Source of the DNA: Kibdelosporangium banguiense
Lineage (GTDB): Bacteria > Actinomycetota > Actinomycetes > Mycobacteriales > Pseudonocardiaceae
Reading direction: 5' to 3'
DNA: 64,000 bases
Assembly: GCF_017876405.1 (NCBI RefSeq)
Contig: NZ_JAGINW010000001.1
Coordinates: 881,203-945,202, forward strand
Numbering within the stretch: position 1 is the first letter of the stretch; the number at the start of each line of letters is the position of its first letter. Both the position numbers and the translations under genes were made by a program. Of the stretch, positions 52,220 through 62,063 are shown one piece after another. A model generated the notes under the pieces. The model was not told where the DNA came from and ran no database searches. It saw only the letters and a program-made list of their open reading frames with translations.

Positions 52220-55200
52220 CGAGTGACGGCGACCGAGGGCAGTTCCGCATCGAGAAGGTCCAGATCCTGAATTGGGGTGGGTATTCAGGATTGCAGGTGA
52301 TGCACGTTGGCAGGGTCGGCACGGCGATCTTGGGTCCCTCCGGCCGCGGCAAGTCAACGCTGCTCGACGCGATGGCTTCGGTGATCATGCCGAACCCGCA
52401 GGAGTTCAATCAGGCAGCCAGGGATGACAAGCGCGGGAAGCGGGAGCGCACTGTCTACAGCTACGCCCGAGGGCACACCGACCACAGGCGAGACGAGAAC
52501 AAGCGGTCCGGCATGACGACCTACCTGAGGCCGCCAGGAGTGCCGGGTTTCGTCAGCGGCACGGCGATCACATGGGCTGACGAGACTGGCGGGCGGGTAA
52601 CGGCTTTCCGTCTTGCGTGGGTGGCGCCGGATACGGACGGAACCGAGGCGATCGGCGCCAGCACGATGTACGGCTTCGTGCTTGACGGCTTCGATCTGGC
52701 CTGCCTCGACGGGCTCACCGGGGTGCGGGTTGGCGCGTCACCGCTGTCGAAGACCTCGCTCGAACGTCTCATCGACACTGCTCGTGGTGACCTCGTCGAT
52801 TCTTCGCAGGGGCGTATCCATGCCAAAATGCGCACCGCCATGTCCATGGGCCGCACCGACGAATCGCAGCGGCTGGCCATGCACCTGCTGCGCCGGGCTC
52901 AGGCGTCGAAAGGCATCTTCAACATCAACGCGCTCTTCAAGGAGTTCGTGCTGACCGAGCCGCTCGCCATGGCTCGGTGGGACACCGCACTGGAGGCCTA
53001 CCGAGAGGCAGCCAAGCTCTACAACGAGTTCGAGTACGCCCGCAAACGCCTGAACACCCTCAACAACCTTCCGAGTTTGGCGGAGCGATACTGGGCCGCG
53101 GGCAGTGACTACGTCCTCAAGCAGCGCCTGCTCGCGGAGCCCACGCCAGGCCAACCGTCCCGGCTGTGTGTCTGGCACGCGGGAAGAATCTACGACTGGG
53201 CTTCGACCAAGATCGACGACAACAGGCTCGCGCACGCCGAACTCGACGAGAAACTCCAGGCGGCAGAACTCCTCGACAAAAGGGCGCAGGACGCGTTCGA
53301 CGACATCCTGGACACCTTGAAGGCCGCTGGGGGTGATCGGACTCAGACGCTCACGATCCAGCTAGAGATGGCGAACACGAAGCTCAGCCAGATCGAGCAG
53401 CATCGCGCGAAGTTCACTACCCGTCTCAAGGAGTTTCGACTGAACCTGCCGACGTCCCAAGGGGATCTGACGCTATTGCGAGAGAGCATGGCGCAGATCG
53501 TCCATGAAATGCGCAGTCGACTGGGTAAACTCAATCAGGACGCGCACGAGACTCAGGCGGACTTGGCCAACCTCCGGCGGCGCATCAAATCCCTGACTAC
53601 GGAGATCGAACAACTCAAGCGGCGACGCAGCAATATCCCACCAGACGCCGACGAACTCCGTGTCCGAATCGCCCGCGGGGCCGGAGTTCCCATCGAACGG
53701 CTCCCATACGTTGGCGAACTGATCCAGATCAAGCCGGAACATCGCGGCTGGGAGCGAGCGGTGCTCAGCGTGTTGCGAGGGCTGGCGACCCATCTCGCCG
53801 TTGATGAGAACGACCTGTCCGCGGTACGCGGCTACGTCAACAACAACGACATGGGCCAGGCCATAACTCTCGCGCGCGTTCCGGTCGTCCGAGCAACGGC
53901 ATACCCCATCGACAACACCGTTCCGGCATTGCTTGACATCGCCGATTCGCCTTATCGCGACTGGCTTTTGAGCGAGCTCATCGAGCACTATTCCTACTGG
54001 TGCGTCGAAAGCGACACAGACCTTTCCAGGCCGCAACCTTCCGAAGCACGCGGAGCCGTCACTCGCGCCGGAATGCGCACCGGTGCTCGCGGACGGTTTG
54101 TCAAGAACGACCGCAAGAGTCCCTATGGCTGGATTGGCTGGGACAACCAGCAACTGCGCGCCGACCTGGCCGGCGATGTCGAATCTCTGCAGCGCGAGCA
54201 TCCATCAGTCGAACAAAAGGCCGAGACAGCGAGCGCAGCTCGGGACGCCTGCCGGGACAGCATCAACCGGCTTGAGGCACTGCAGGTCGAAATTACCTGG
54301 TCGAGCATTGACCTGGCGCCCGTGCAAGAGCGGGTGGACGATCTCGAGGACCAGCTCACCCGCTCCGACACCCCGGAAGCTCGTCAGTTGCGCAAGCAAC
54401 TCGACGACGCACGTGTCAAGGCTGCCAAGACTGCCGCAGCTGCCGAAAAGATCAAGGACAAACAGAAAGAACTCGACGGCGAGTGGGCAGGCCTGGTCGA
54501 CACCCAGGACGACGCGACCAGGATCATCGACAGCCAGCCGCGGCTGACCGACGAAGAACGCGCCACCCTCGCCGGCCTTCCATTTGCCGCACCAACTGAT
54601 GCCAGCCCATCAGCAGTCAGACACAGCCGCCGTACTGCGAAAAACGACCTCGGCCATCAGATAGAACAGCACGTGAAAGATCGCCAGGCGTATGAGACGT
54701 CGGTGCTGGCGACGATCAAGGCGTACCGGAACATCGACGAGCGCACCGCCCGCGAGATCGACGAGACGATCGACAGCCTTCCTGCGCTGCTGGCCATCCA
54801 CGAGCAGTTGGTCACCGACGACCTGCCCAGGGCCAAACAGAAATGGCTCGAGAAAGTCGATCAGGACTTGAACAAGCAGCTGCATGCCCTGCTGGTGCAG
54901 ATCGACGAGGACGGACGGCAGATCCGGCGCGGCCTGAACCCGATCAACTCCGTGCTCCATGACGTCCCATTCCGGGAAGGATCCTCGCTGAGCATCGAAA
55001 CGGTCGACCGGCCAAGCGCTGACCTCACGGAGTTCAAGAACATCGTCGCCCGTTACACCAGCAACACCCTCCTGCAAAACGTCGTACGCGATGCCGACCA
55101 GATCGAGAAGGATTTCCTCCGGCTCCGCCGTGGCCTTGCCCACCTCGAAGACCGCTCCCGCACCGGTGAGGCCTGGCGCCGGCGGGTGTTCGACGCCCGT

Positions 55201-55617
55201 GAGCACGTTGAGTTCCGCGCCATCGAGACCCGGGTCGACGGCGCCGAGATTCTCCATGAAGGCGTTTCCGGAATGAGCGGCGGCGAGGGGCAAGAGTTGA
55301 TCGCGTTCATCCTCGGGGCCGCACTACGCTACCGCTTCGGTGAGGGCAGCGACGCGCCGCCAATCTACGCCTCGATCGTCCTCGATGAGGGCTTCGTGAA
55401 AGCGGACAGCGACTACACCGGCCGCGCGCTTGCCGCGCTTCGCGCGCTCGGCTTCCAACTCATCGTTGGCGCCCCACGCGAAAAGGCGACCGCCTTCGAG
55501 GACCACGTCGACACCGTCGCCTACATCAACACCGACCCGAACAACCACAACGGGGTGCGGATTTTCCCCATGACCATTGAGGAAGCCCTCCAGGTCGAGG
55601 ACAAAGTGGCCCGCTGA
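52216..55617 (+). CDS. jetC: Wadjet JetC (SMC-like ATPase, MksB-like)
   Basis: 1133 residues. Walker A LGPSGRGKSTLLD near residue 38, long coiled coils (residues 330-480 and 640-800), a hinge-like middle (VPIERLPYVGELIQIKPEHRGWERAV), signature MSGGEGQELIAF near residue 1019 and Walker B IVLDEGFVKAD near residue 1053. It extrudes DNA loops to sense small circles. Its stop overlaps the jetD ATG by one base. Confidence 0.94.
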   Translation: MTSDGDRGQFRIEKVQILNWGGYSGLQVMHVGRVGTAILGPSGRGKSTLLDAMASVIMPNPQEFNQAARDDKRGKRERTVYSYARGHTDHRRDENKRSGMTTYLRPPGVPGFVSGTAITWADETGGRVTAFRLAWVAPDTDGTEAIGASTMYGFVLDGFDLACLDGLTGVRVGASPLSKTSLERLIDTARGDLVDSSQGRIHAKMRTAMSMGRTDESQRLAMHLLRRAQASKGIFNINALFKEFVLTEPLAMARWDTALEAYREAAKLYNEFEYARKRLNTLNNLPSLAERYWAAGSDYVLKQRLLAEPTPGQPSRLCVWHAGRIYDWASTKIDDNRLAHAELDEKLQAAELLDKRAQDAFDDILDTLKAAGGDRTQTLTIQLEMANTKLSQIEQHRAKFTTRLKEFRLNLPTSQGDLTLLRESMAQIVHEMRSRLGKLNQDAHETQADLANLRRRIKSLTTEIEQLKRRRSNIPPDADELRVRIARGAGVPIERLPYVGELIQIKPEHRGWERAVLSVLRGLATHLAVDENDLSAVRGYVNNNDMGQAITLARVPVVRATAYPIDNTVPALLDIADSPYRDWLLSELIEHYSYWCVESDTDLSRPQPSEARGAVTRAGMRTGARGRFVKNDRKSPYGWIGWDNQQLRADLAGDVESLQREHPSVEQKAETASAARDACRDSINRLEALQVEITWSSIDLAPVQERVDDLEDQLTRSDTPEARQLRKQLDDARVKAAKTAAAAEKIKDKQKELDGEWAGLVDTQDDATRIIDSQPRLTDEERATLAGLPFAAPTDASPSAVRHSRRTAKNDLGHQIEQHVKDRQAYETSVLATIKAYRNIDERTAREIDETIDSLPALLAIHEQLVTDDLPRAKQKWLEKVDQDLNKQLHALLVQIDEDGRQIRRGLNPINSVLHDVPFREGSSLSIETVDRPSADLTEFKNIVARYTSNTLLQNVVRDADQIEKDFLRLRRGLAHLEDRSRTGEAWRRRVFDAREHVEFRAIETRVDGAEILHEGVSGMSGGEGQELIAFILGAALRYRFGEGSDAPPIYASIVLDEGFVKADSDYTGRALAALRALGFQLIVGAPREKATAFEDHVDTVAYINTDPNNHNGVRIFPMTIEEALQVEDKVAR

Positions 55618-56792
55618 TGCGAACCCCCGATGACATCCTCGATCAAATCAGAACCCGCTACGACAACAACTGGCGTGACTGGCTTGTCATACCGCCTGGC
55701 GCGCTGTCTTTTTCCCTCGCTCCGCCCACCGCCCACACGATCGCCCACGATGCGGCCGCTGTCGCGACATGGCTACGCACCTGGCGGGAATGGGCGCACG
55801 ACCACGCCACTGTCCACATGCGCACGGCGACTCGTCGCACCCTGATTGGTACTCAACAGATCTATACGCACGTGGATCTACACAGCGTCGATTCTCTGGT
55901 TGCCCTGATCCCTGATCTCGCGAAACGTTGGTACACGGCGACACAGCGCTACTCCAGCATCTCCGTGCTCGTCGTACCCCAGGAACAGCTGAAGCCCTAC
56001 CTCGCCCAGATCGCCGCTCTCGACGACTACGACTTCAGGCTGCTCATCCGCGTTACCCAATGGTTCACCAAGAACCCGAAGTCAGGACTGACCATACGCC
56101 AAGTGCCCGTCCCCGGTTTGCACACCAAATGGCTCGCGCGGAACCGATCCCTCGTCCTGGCACTGCTGGGCCTACCACAGCTGAGCGAACCCGACGATGA
56201 CGACCTCGATGTCCGCGATCTCGACGCCCTTGGTCTGAGGCTCCTCCCCACCAGCATCGACATCATCCTGACCGACCCGGAAGACCAGCGATCCTTGGGC
56301 GGCCTTCGGCACATTCGAGCACCGCTGGCGGAGATCGCGGGCCTTTGGCTGCGCCCACGGCACGTCCTCATCGTCGAGAACAAACAGTCAGCCCTTCCGG
56401 TCCCCGACTGGCCGGGTGTCGTCGTCATTCACTCGCTCGGCAACTTCCTGGACGCGCTTGCCGCCATACCGTGGATCACATCCGCCCAGGCCTGGTACTG
56501 GGGCGATCTTGACCGAGCCGGCTTCACATTGCTCTCCCGAGCCAGAACCCGCCTTCCTGGCATCACCTCCGTCCTGATGGACCGCGACACCCTCAGCCAG
56601 CACATCGAACTTGCCGTCATAGACCCCACTGGGCGCATCGATCCACCCGACTCAACCCTCACCATCGCAGAGCGCGAAACTCTCGCCGCACTCACCGATG
56701 AAGGCGGTCAACTCCGCCTGGAACAGGAACGGATACCTTGGAACTATGTCAACCACATCTTCGACAAGGTCCTAAGAGGACTGAGCCGGTGA
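55617..56792 (+). CDS. jetD: Wadjet JetD (Toprim nuclease, DUF3322/DUF2220)
   Basis: 391 residues. Toprim catalytic residues are visible: VENKQSA near residue 252 (Glu) and YWGDLDRAGF near residue 295 (D-x-D). The N-terminal half is DUF3322-like. Related to topoisomerase VI A subunits and cuts the plasmid bound by JetABC. With jetA, B and C in this order, and these DUF types, the operon is a complete type I Wadjet. Confidence 0.94.
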   Translation: MRTPDDILDQIRTRYDNNWRDWLVIPPGALSFSLAPPTAHTIAHDAAAVATWLRTWREWAHDHATVHMRTATRRTLIGTQQIYTHVDLHSVDSLVALIPDLAKRWYTATQRYSSISVLVVPQEQLKPYLAQIAALDDYDFRLLIRVTQWFTKNPKSGLTIRQVPVPGLHTKWLARNRSLVLALLGLPQLSEPDDDDLDVRDLDALGLRLLPTSIDIILTDPEDQRSLGGLRHIRAPLAEIAGLWLRPRHVLIVENKQSALPVPDWPGVVVIHSLGNFLDALAAIPWITSAQAWYWGDLDRAGFTLLSRARTRLPGITSVLMDRDTLSQHIELAVIDPTGRIDPPDSTLTIAERETLAALTDEGGQLRLEQERIPWNYVNHIFDKVLRGLSR

Positions 56793-56989
56793 CCGTGCCC
56801 ATGAGCACCGTCACCGCCCGGATCGTGTGACGGTCAGCCTCGAGTCCGTGAAGATCATTGAAGCGCTTCCGGCCCTGGACGAGCTACGAGTGGCCTAACA
56901 TCGCACTTTGTCTCCCGCGAAGGTCACCGTGCGCCTTGGGAAGCCGGGACGGCAGCACGTATCGATCTGCCAGTGGGAGGACCGCGTTG

Positions 56990-58081
56990 GTGAGTCTCGA
57001 GTCGCTCCGCGGCTACGTCCTGGAGGAGGTGCTGGCGCGGCTCCTGTACGCCAACGGCTATCGCCTGTTGGTTTCCGAACAGCAGGACCCCGAGGCGTTG
57101 AGGCGTGGCGCACACGGGCTGCTGGTGCGTGGCCGTGGCGCGGATCACCAAGCCGATGTGCTCGGTGAGCTCACGTTACCTGTGCCGTTCTCGCTACCGT
57201 TGCGGATCTTCGTTGAGGCAAAGTATCGCGAGGGCAAGGCAAATCTTCGGGACGTCCGCAACGCGCACGGCGTTGTACACGACGTCAACGAGCAGTACGC
57301 GACAGCGGCGGTCGGTGCCCGCCCGATACCGATGCGGCGCTACCACTACCGATACACCTTGTTCTCCGCCAGCGGATTCAGCAGACCAGCACAGCAGTAT
57401 GCCCTCGCCCAGCAGATTTCCCTGGTGGATCTGTCGAGTCCTGCGTTCACCGCGTTCCTGGACGCTGCGAACCGCACTGCCCACCGGTTGCACGAACTGG
57501 CTCAAGAAGTCCGCGTGGCGCCGTTTCCCAGCGGGCAGGTCCGCACCGCGCTCAGGCTGGCGCTTGGTACCTGGACTGCAGACGAGCCGGAAGGCCTGGA
57601 TTCCGCGATTGATCTCCGCACGCCTGTGCGTCGAGCGTCGGAGCTGAACGCGGCACAGCGCGAGCCACAACAACTGCCTGCCGAACCACTTGCCCGTATC
57701 GCGGCAAACCTCGTCGAACGAGCGAGCGGGACTCTGCTCTTGGGTTTCCCCGCCGCTCCGTTCGTGCTGGCCTTGAGTCCCGACGATCCTGCAGCTCTTT
57801 CCGCCTACGTCGCACGTCACGGACCCGATGTCAGGGTGAACATCGAGTTCGCCACGCGGCGCGAGGTCACCGGCGATTGGGTGATCGTGCCTGCTGACGG
57901 CTCTCGCGCCTTCCAGCTCCGTTTCGCCCTACCGGCACTACTGGAGGATTGGCTTCTTCGTGACGATGGCGCGGCGGCGCTGCGCGCCCGTGACGTCAAG
58001 GCCGACTTGTTGTCCTCGATTGCGGTGTTCCAGGACGGTCGCCTCGTCCGGCTGCTGTTTCAGCCGCAGCGTCGTGGCTGA
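56990..58081 (+). CDS. PD-(D/E)XK nuclease, Mrr-like
   Basis: 363 residues from GTG 56990 (TTG 56987 also possible; GGGAGG upstream). GADHQADVLGEL near residue 47 and RIFVEAKYREGKANLRDVRN near residue 67 give D-x(n)-E-x-K, the restriction-endonuclease core. The C-terminal half has a second alpha/beta domain (LLGFPAAPFVLALSPDDP). Downstream of jetD by about 200 bases in the same direction. Likely an added defence effector or a DNA repair nuclease. Confidence 0.7.
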   Translation: MSLESLRGYVLEEVLARLLYANGYRLLVSEQQDPEALRRGAHGLLVRGRGADHQADVLGELTLPVPFSLPLRIFVEAKYREGKANLRDVRNAHGVVHDVNEQYATAAVGARPIPMRRYHYRYTLFSASGFSRPAQQYALAQQISLVDLSSPAFTAFLDAANRTAHRLHELAQEVRVAPFPSGQVRTALRLALGTWTADEPEGLDSAIDLRTPVRRASELNAAQREPQQLPAEPLARIAANLVERASGTLLLGFPAAPFVLALSPDDPAALSAYVARHGPDVRVNIEFATRREVTGDWVIVPADGSRAFQLRFALPALLEDWLLRDDGAAALRARDVKADLLSSIAVFQDGRLVRLLFQPQRRG

Positions 58082-58165
58082 ACGATCAGGATGCCATAAC
58101 TTGAGCCGAGATCGCAGCGCAAGCCGTCTACTGGCTATCGGGGCGGGCATAGAACGTGTTCCCGG

Positions 58166-58789
58166 CTACGTGCGTCGCCTCCCCCGCCGAGTGAGACGCC
58201 GCGGATGCGGCCAGTAGATGGGTGGAAGGCTGTGCGGAAAACTGTGTTCTACGTACTCCACGTAGTCTTGACAGACTTTGCAGGTGAGGTCATCCGGTCG
58301 TGGCTTGTTGACCATGGTCAGGTGACCGAGTGTCTGTTCAAGGCCGACGTCCATGAGCTCCTCGTAGAACGTATGCGCCAGGTGCGGAATCGCAAGGGTG
58401 GCGCAGCGCGGACCGTCGGCGCGCTTCGGTACATGCAGGTCAAGGTCGTGCAGTAGCTCCAGGGGTTCTTCTCGGAGCCGGATGACTCGGTGTCCCGGCT
58501 CGGCCATGATCATCTCGGACTTTCGCCAGTCTCTGTCTTCGTGACCGGTGTGCCAGTAGGCGCCGTCGTACTCGACCACGATGGTCAGGCCGGATTCCAG
58601 ATGAAATCCCATGTCCGACTTTCGCCCGCTGACTTCGTACGGTTGCTCGCCTCGGCTGAACACCTGCCGCAGCAGCGTAAAGAGGTCGCGCTCAACGCTC
58701 GATGTTCCGGCCCCGCTTTCCGCGACGCAGAAGGTTGGTGAGCATTGTGCCTGATACCGACCGATTGACCGCCCCTTGAAGTACCCCAT
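58166..58789 (-). CDS. DUF559/Vsr-like endonuclease
   Basis: 207 residues from ATG 58789; the ribosome site is poor and the start may be downstream near residue 30. VVEYDGAYWHTGHEDRDWRKSEMIMAEPGHRVIRLREEPL is the Vsr/DUF559 nuclease core (D, E-x-D, H, K). A C-terminal pair CKVCQDYVEYVEHSFP may bind zinc. Convergent with the Mrr-like gene. Could be a restriction or repair nuclease. Confidence 0.65.
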   Translation of the reverse strand: MGYFKGRSIGRYQAQCSPTFCVAESGAGTSSVERDLFTLLRQVFSRGEQPYEVSGRKSDMGFHLESGLTIVVEYDGAYWHTGHEDRDWRKSEMIMAEPGHRVIRLREEPLELLHDLDLHVPKRADGPRCATLAIPHLAHTFYEELMDVGLEQTLGHLTMVNKPRPDDLTCKVCQDYVEYVEHSFPHSLPPIYWPHPRRLTRRGRRRT

Positions 58790-58977
58790 GATCCGACGCT
58801 ATCGGTAGGGACCGACAGCATTGCTCGACGAACCTACAGTCGGAGACCAGGGATGCCTTTGGTCCGAGGTCTTTCAGATCTGCTGGCCCTGAGTTGACCT
58901 TCCTACCGTGCTGAGCATCGCTGCTTGGAGGGCTGCCGAATGGATCAACGGAGCTACCTCCACTTAGTTGGTCCGGT

Positions 58978-59412
58978 TCAAGATCGAGATGGCTCGTGCG
59001 TGCCGCGCATCGTGACGCCGTGTTCGCTGAGTCGGCGTTGTACCGTCCTATGGTTGGTGTTCATGCGCTCGGCGATCTGGGCTGTGGACCAGCCGTCCTC
59101 GTAGAGTTGAGTGGCCTCGTCTACTTGGTCGGGCCGCAGGCCGGTTCGACGCATCGGTGTGTTGTGCCGTCGTAGTGTCCGGCTGACCGTCTTCCTGTCG
59201 ATTTCGAACTGGTCGCTCAGTTCGTACACCGTCGCTCCGGCTTGGTAGGCAGCGATCAGCTTCGAGACCTGGTCAGGTTGGAGATGTCGTATACGGCCCG
59301 GTTTACTTCGTTTGACGGGTGGAGGAGTGGGCGTGGTGGGGTCGGGCAGCTTGTGGAGTAGCTTCTCCAGGGCTTCTACCTGGGGTTTTGTGTTGTAGTA
59401 AGTTCCCCCAAG
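58978..59412 (-). CDS. HTH protein paralogue B, beside the tRNA
   Basis: Up to 145 residues. [20 protein letters not shown] then two HTH units, [34 protein letters not shown] and [31 protein letters not shown]. No usual start codon at the conserved position, as in paralogue A; longer upstream frames lack support. Its position at the tRNA end of the block suggests a role in, or origin from, a recombinase module. Confidence 0.6.
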   Translation of the reverse strand, partial: LGGTYYNTKPQVEALEKLLHKLPDPTTPTPPPVKRSKPGRIRHLQPDQVSKLIAAYQAGATVYELSDQFEIDRKTVSRTLRRHNTPMRRTGLRPDQVDEATQLYEDGWSTAQIAERMNTNHRTVQRRLSEHGVTMRGTHEPSRS

Positions 59413-59416
59413 GTCC
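59367..59416 (-). repeat. Shared 50-base element, copy B
   Basis: Matches copy A at 48289-48337 with one substitution and one extra base, including the run CTTCTACCTGGGGTTTTGTG. Such conservation across a start region suggests function at the DNA or RNA level. Confidence 0.75.
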
Positions 59417-59790
59417 GCCTGTGAGGACTTACTAAAACAGGGCCAAATCAACGCCCACAGTAGAATCCGACTCGCTCCGTTCCGCGACCACCGCCATCGC
59501 TGCGACCGGTCAAACAGCGGCCTAACGTCATCGACGCGACGAGTACACCGCCCATTGAACCCCGACACCACCGATCGGAGCCGCCCGTGGGCACTGGCCC
59601 ACACAAAGATCTACACGAACGAAGTCGACATCCTGGAGCAGACAGGTGACCCTATTTCGTGACGTTGATCATCGTGCTCCAGATCTGCTCCAGATCTGTC
59701 GCCGACCATCCATTTAGGACCGAGAACCAAGATCAGCCTCCGAACCTGTTTACCCAGGTCAGAGGCTGATTTCTGAAAATTCAACAACTG
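59417..59790. other. Gap between HTH gene and tRNA
   Basis: 374 bases, no convincing gene. GCTCCAGATCT occurs twice in tandem (59676-59686 and 59687-59697), which may be arm-type recombinase sites. If the block was inserted at the tRNA, this should contain its attachment arm. Confidence 0.4.
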
Positions 59791-59863
59791 TGGAGCTGAG
59801 GGGATTCGAACCCCTGACCCCCACACTGCCAGTGTGGTGCGCTACCAACTGCGCTACAGCCCC
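59791..59863 (-). tRNA. tRNA-Ala (anticodon GGC)
   Basis: 73 bases without encoded CCA. Minus strand begins GGGGCTGTAGCGCAG; anticodon stem CCACA/TGTGG with loop CTGGCAG, anticodon GGC; T arm GGGGTTCGAATCCCC; acceptor closes CAGCTCC with discriminator A. Its 3' half is duplicated at 37365-37406. Confidence 0.97.
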
Positions 59864-59961
59864 GCCGCGCTCTTTCGAGTGCTGGGATACCGTACATCAC
59901 CCCGTGTGACCCGGGAAAACGGGGGGTCGCTTTGTGGGCTGCGGGGTGCTAGACCTCGGGG

Positions 59962-61269
59962 GTGATCAGCGATGATGGCGTGGTGGCACTGGTGGAGCCG
60001 GATGCCGAGGGGGTTGCTCCCCAGCTGCGGGTCCGGGTGCAGGAGCGGCGGCTGAGGCAGCTTGTGGACCGGGTGCTGGCGACGGGCAATCTGCAGGCGG
60101 AGCGATTGCGGGCGGCCGGCGTCACAAGCGGGATGGACGTCACACTGGGTGACCTTTCCCGGCTGCCGACGATCAACAAGGCCGATATCTGGGACAACTA
60201 TCCGTTCGGCCTACAGGCGTCGCGGGACATTGTCTGCGTGCATGGCAGTTCGGGGACGGGTGGGCGGCCGACTCTTATTCCGTACACCGCTTCGGATGTC
60301 GAGGTTTGGGCGCGGGTGATGGCGAGGGCGTTGGGTGGGGCGGGCGCCACGAAGGCGAGCACTGTCCACAATGGTTATGGGTATGGGCTTTTCACTGGGG
60401 GGCTTGGGGTCCATCACGGCGGGATGTGGCTGGGCGTCACCGTCATCCCGGTCTCCGGTGGCATGACCGAGCGGCAGATCCGGCTCATTCAGGATCTCAA
60501 ACCCGACATTCTGACCTGCACGCCCAGTTACGCGATCCATCTCGGTGAGGCCCTGAAGGGGCAGGAGACCTCGTTGAAGGCCGGTGTTTTCGGGGCTGAG
60601 CCGTGGACTGAGCAGATGCGCGCCCAGATCGAGGGGCTGCTCGGCATCCGGGCTCTGGACATCTACGGCCTGTCGGAGATCATCGGGCCCGGTGTCGCGT
60701 GTGAATCCCTTGACTCCGAAGGGATGTTGAACGTCGCCGAGGATCATTTCCTCGTCGAGGCGATCGGGCCGGACGGCGATCCGGTGCCGGACGGGACCCC
60801 AGGCGAGCTTGTGTTCACGACTCTCACCAAGACCGGGATGCCGTTGATTCGGTACCGCACAGGCGATGTGGCCTCGCTCGCCGGGCCGGTGCCTGGGAAA
60901 CCGCGGACTCTGCGCAGGATGAGCAAACTCAAGGGCCGTACGGACGACATGCTGGTCATCCGCGGCGTGAACGTCTTCCCCACCGAGATCGAGGCTGTTC
61001 TCCTGCAGGACGAACGGGTCAGCCCGCATTACCTGGTGGTCGAGGACCGCCGGGACCCCCGGCGCAGTGAGTTGCGGATCGCGGTCGAGCCTTTCAGTGA
61101 GGCCGATCCGGGCCTGCAGGACGACCTGGTGCATGCGTTGCGGGAACGGCTGGGCATCACGTGCATGGTCAAGGTCCTGCGGCCTGGCAGCGTGCCCCGC
61201 ACCGAGGTGGGCAAGGCACGCCGCCTGGCCAGGTGGACCGAAGGCGAGCCGCCGCTAGCCGGTCTGTGA
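59962..61269 (+). CDS. paaK: Phenylacetate-CoA ligase
   Basis: 435 residues from GTG 59962. SSGTGGRPTLIPYT near residue 95 is the ATP loop; IYGLSEIIGPG near residue 234; RYRTGDV and RGVNVFPTEIEAVL near residues 292 and 334 end with the PRTEVGKARRL C-terminal Lys motif. Activates phenylacetate or a similar aryl acid to its CoA thioester. No other paa gene is in the window. Its end overlaps the convergent gene by 15 bases. Confidence 0.92.
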   Translation: MISDDGVVALVEPDAEGVAPQLRVRVQERRLRQLVDRVLATGNLQAERLRAAGVTSGMDVTLGDLSRLPTINKADIWDNYPFGLQASRDIVCVHGSSGTGGRPTLIPYTASDVEVWARVMARALGGAGATKASTVHNGYGYGLFTGGLGVHHGGMWLGVTVIPVSGGMTERQIRLIQDLKPDILTCTPSYAIHLGEALKGQETSLKAGVFGAEPWTEQMRAQIEGLLGIRALDIYGLSEIIGPGVACESLDSEGMLNVAEDHFLVEAIGPDGDPVPDGTPGELVFTTLTKTGMPLIRYRTGDVASLAGPVPGKPRTLRRMSKLKGRTDDMLVIRGVNVFPTEIEAVLLQDERVSPHYLVVEDRRDPRRSELRIAVEPFSEADPGLQDDLVHALRERLGITCMVKVLRPGSVPRTEVGKARRLARWTEGEPPLAGL

Positions 61270-62058
61270 CGCGCCGACCAGGTTGTTGAGCCAGTTCGGG
61301 TCGCTGGTGTCGATGACCTTCTGGCCCACGGCGAGGGTCGGCGTGCCGAAGCCGCGCTGGCCGTTGTAGTCCTGCTGCAGGTAGTCCGTCTTGGCGACCT
61401 GCTGGTAGGCCTCGTCGACAGCCTGGTTGTACGTGCCATTCGCCACACAGGAGGAGAAGGTGGGCGACGTGATGCCGACGTCCTCCCCCAGCTTGGTCAG
61501 CTGGCTCTTGTCGTACCCGCGCGCGCCTTCTTCCGGCTGGGAGCCGAAGAGGCTGGCGTGGAACGCCGGGAACTTGCCCGCGTCGGCCGCGCACAGTCCG
61601 GCGTTGGCCGAGTCCAGCGAGTAGCCGGGCGGGTCCGAGCGGTTGTTGAGCATGTTCAGCATGTGGTAGCGGACTTTGACGGTGCCGTCCTGGATCTTCT
61701 GCTCGATCGGCGCCGCGTAGGTCTGCTCGAACTGGCGGCACGCCGGGCACAGGAAGTCCTCGTAGACGTCCAGGGTCACCTTCGCGGTGTCCTTGCCCAC
61801 CACGACCGTCGCGCCGTCCCGGACCGCCGGGTAGTCCGCGGCGACGGTCTTCGCCGCGATCTGCGTGCCTTCGGTCTGGTTCTTCTGGCTTTTGGTGATC
61901 AGCACGCCTGTCAGCACCGCGGCCGCGATCACCACGACCACCGCGACGGTGATCAGGGCCTTGTTGCGGTCGCTCTTCGACTTGCGCGCCGCCGCCACCG
62001 CGCGCTGGGCGGCTTGCTCCTGCCGCCGCTTGCGCGCGTTGCGCTCGGCTCCTCCCAC
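61255..62058 (-). CDS. Membrane-anchored DsbA-like thioredoxin
   Basis: 267 residues from GTG 62058. A basic N-terminus (RNARKRRQEQ), one membrane helix (ALITVAVVVVIAAAVLTGVLI), then an exported thioredoxin fold with DFLCPACRQFE (CxxC) near residue 109 and a cis-Pro region GFGTPTLAVG. Oxidises or isomerises thiols of exported proteins. Starts 5 bases after the MauE-like gene, so they form a redox pair. Confidence 0.9.
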   Translation of the reverse strand: MGGAERNARKRRQEQAAQRAVAAARKSKSDRNKALITVAVVVVIAAAVLTGVLITKSQKNQTEGTQIAAKTVAADYPAVRDGATVVVGKDTAKVTLDVYEDFLCPACRQFEQTYAAPIEQKIQDGTVKVRYHMLNMLNNRSDPPGYSLDSANAGLCAADAGKFPAFHASLFGSQPEEGARGYDKSQLTKLGEDVGITSPTFSSCVANGTYNQAVDEAYQQVAKTDYLQQDYNGQRGFGTPTLAVGQKVIDTSDPNWLNNLVGASQTG

Positions 62059-62063
62059 GTCCT

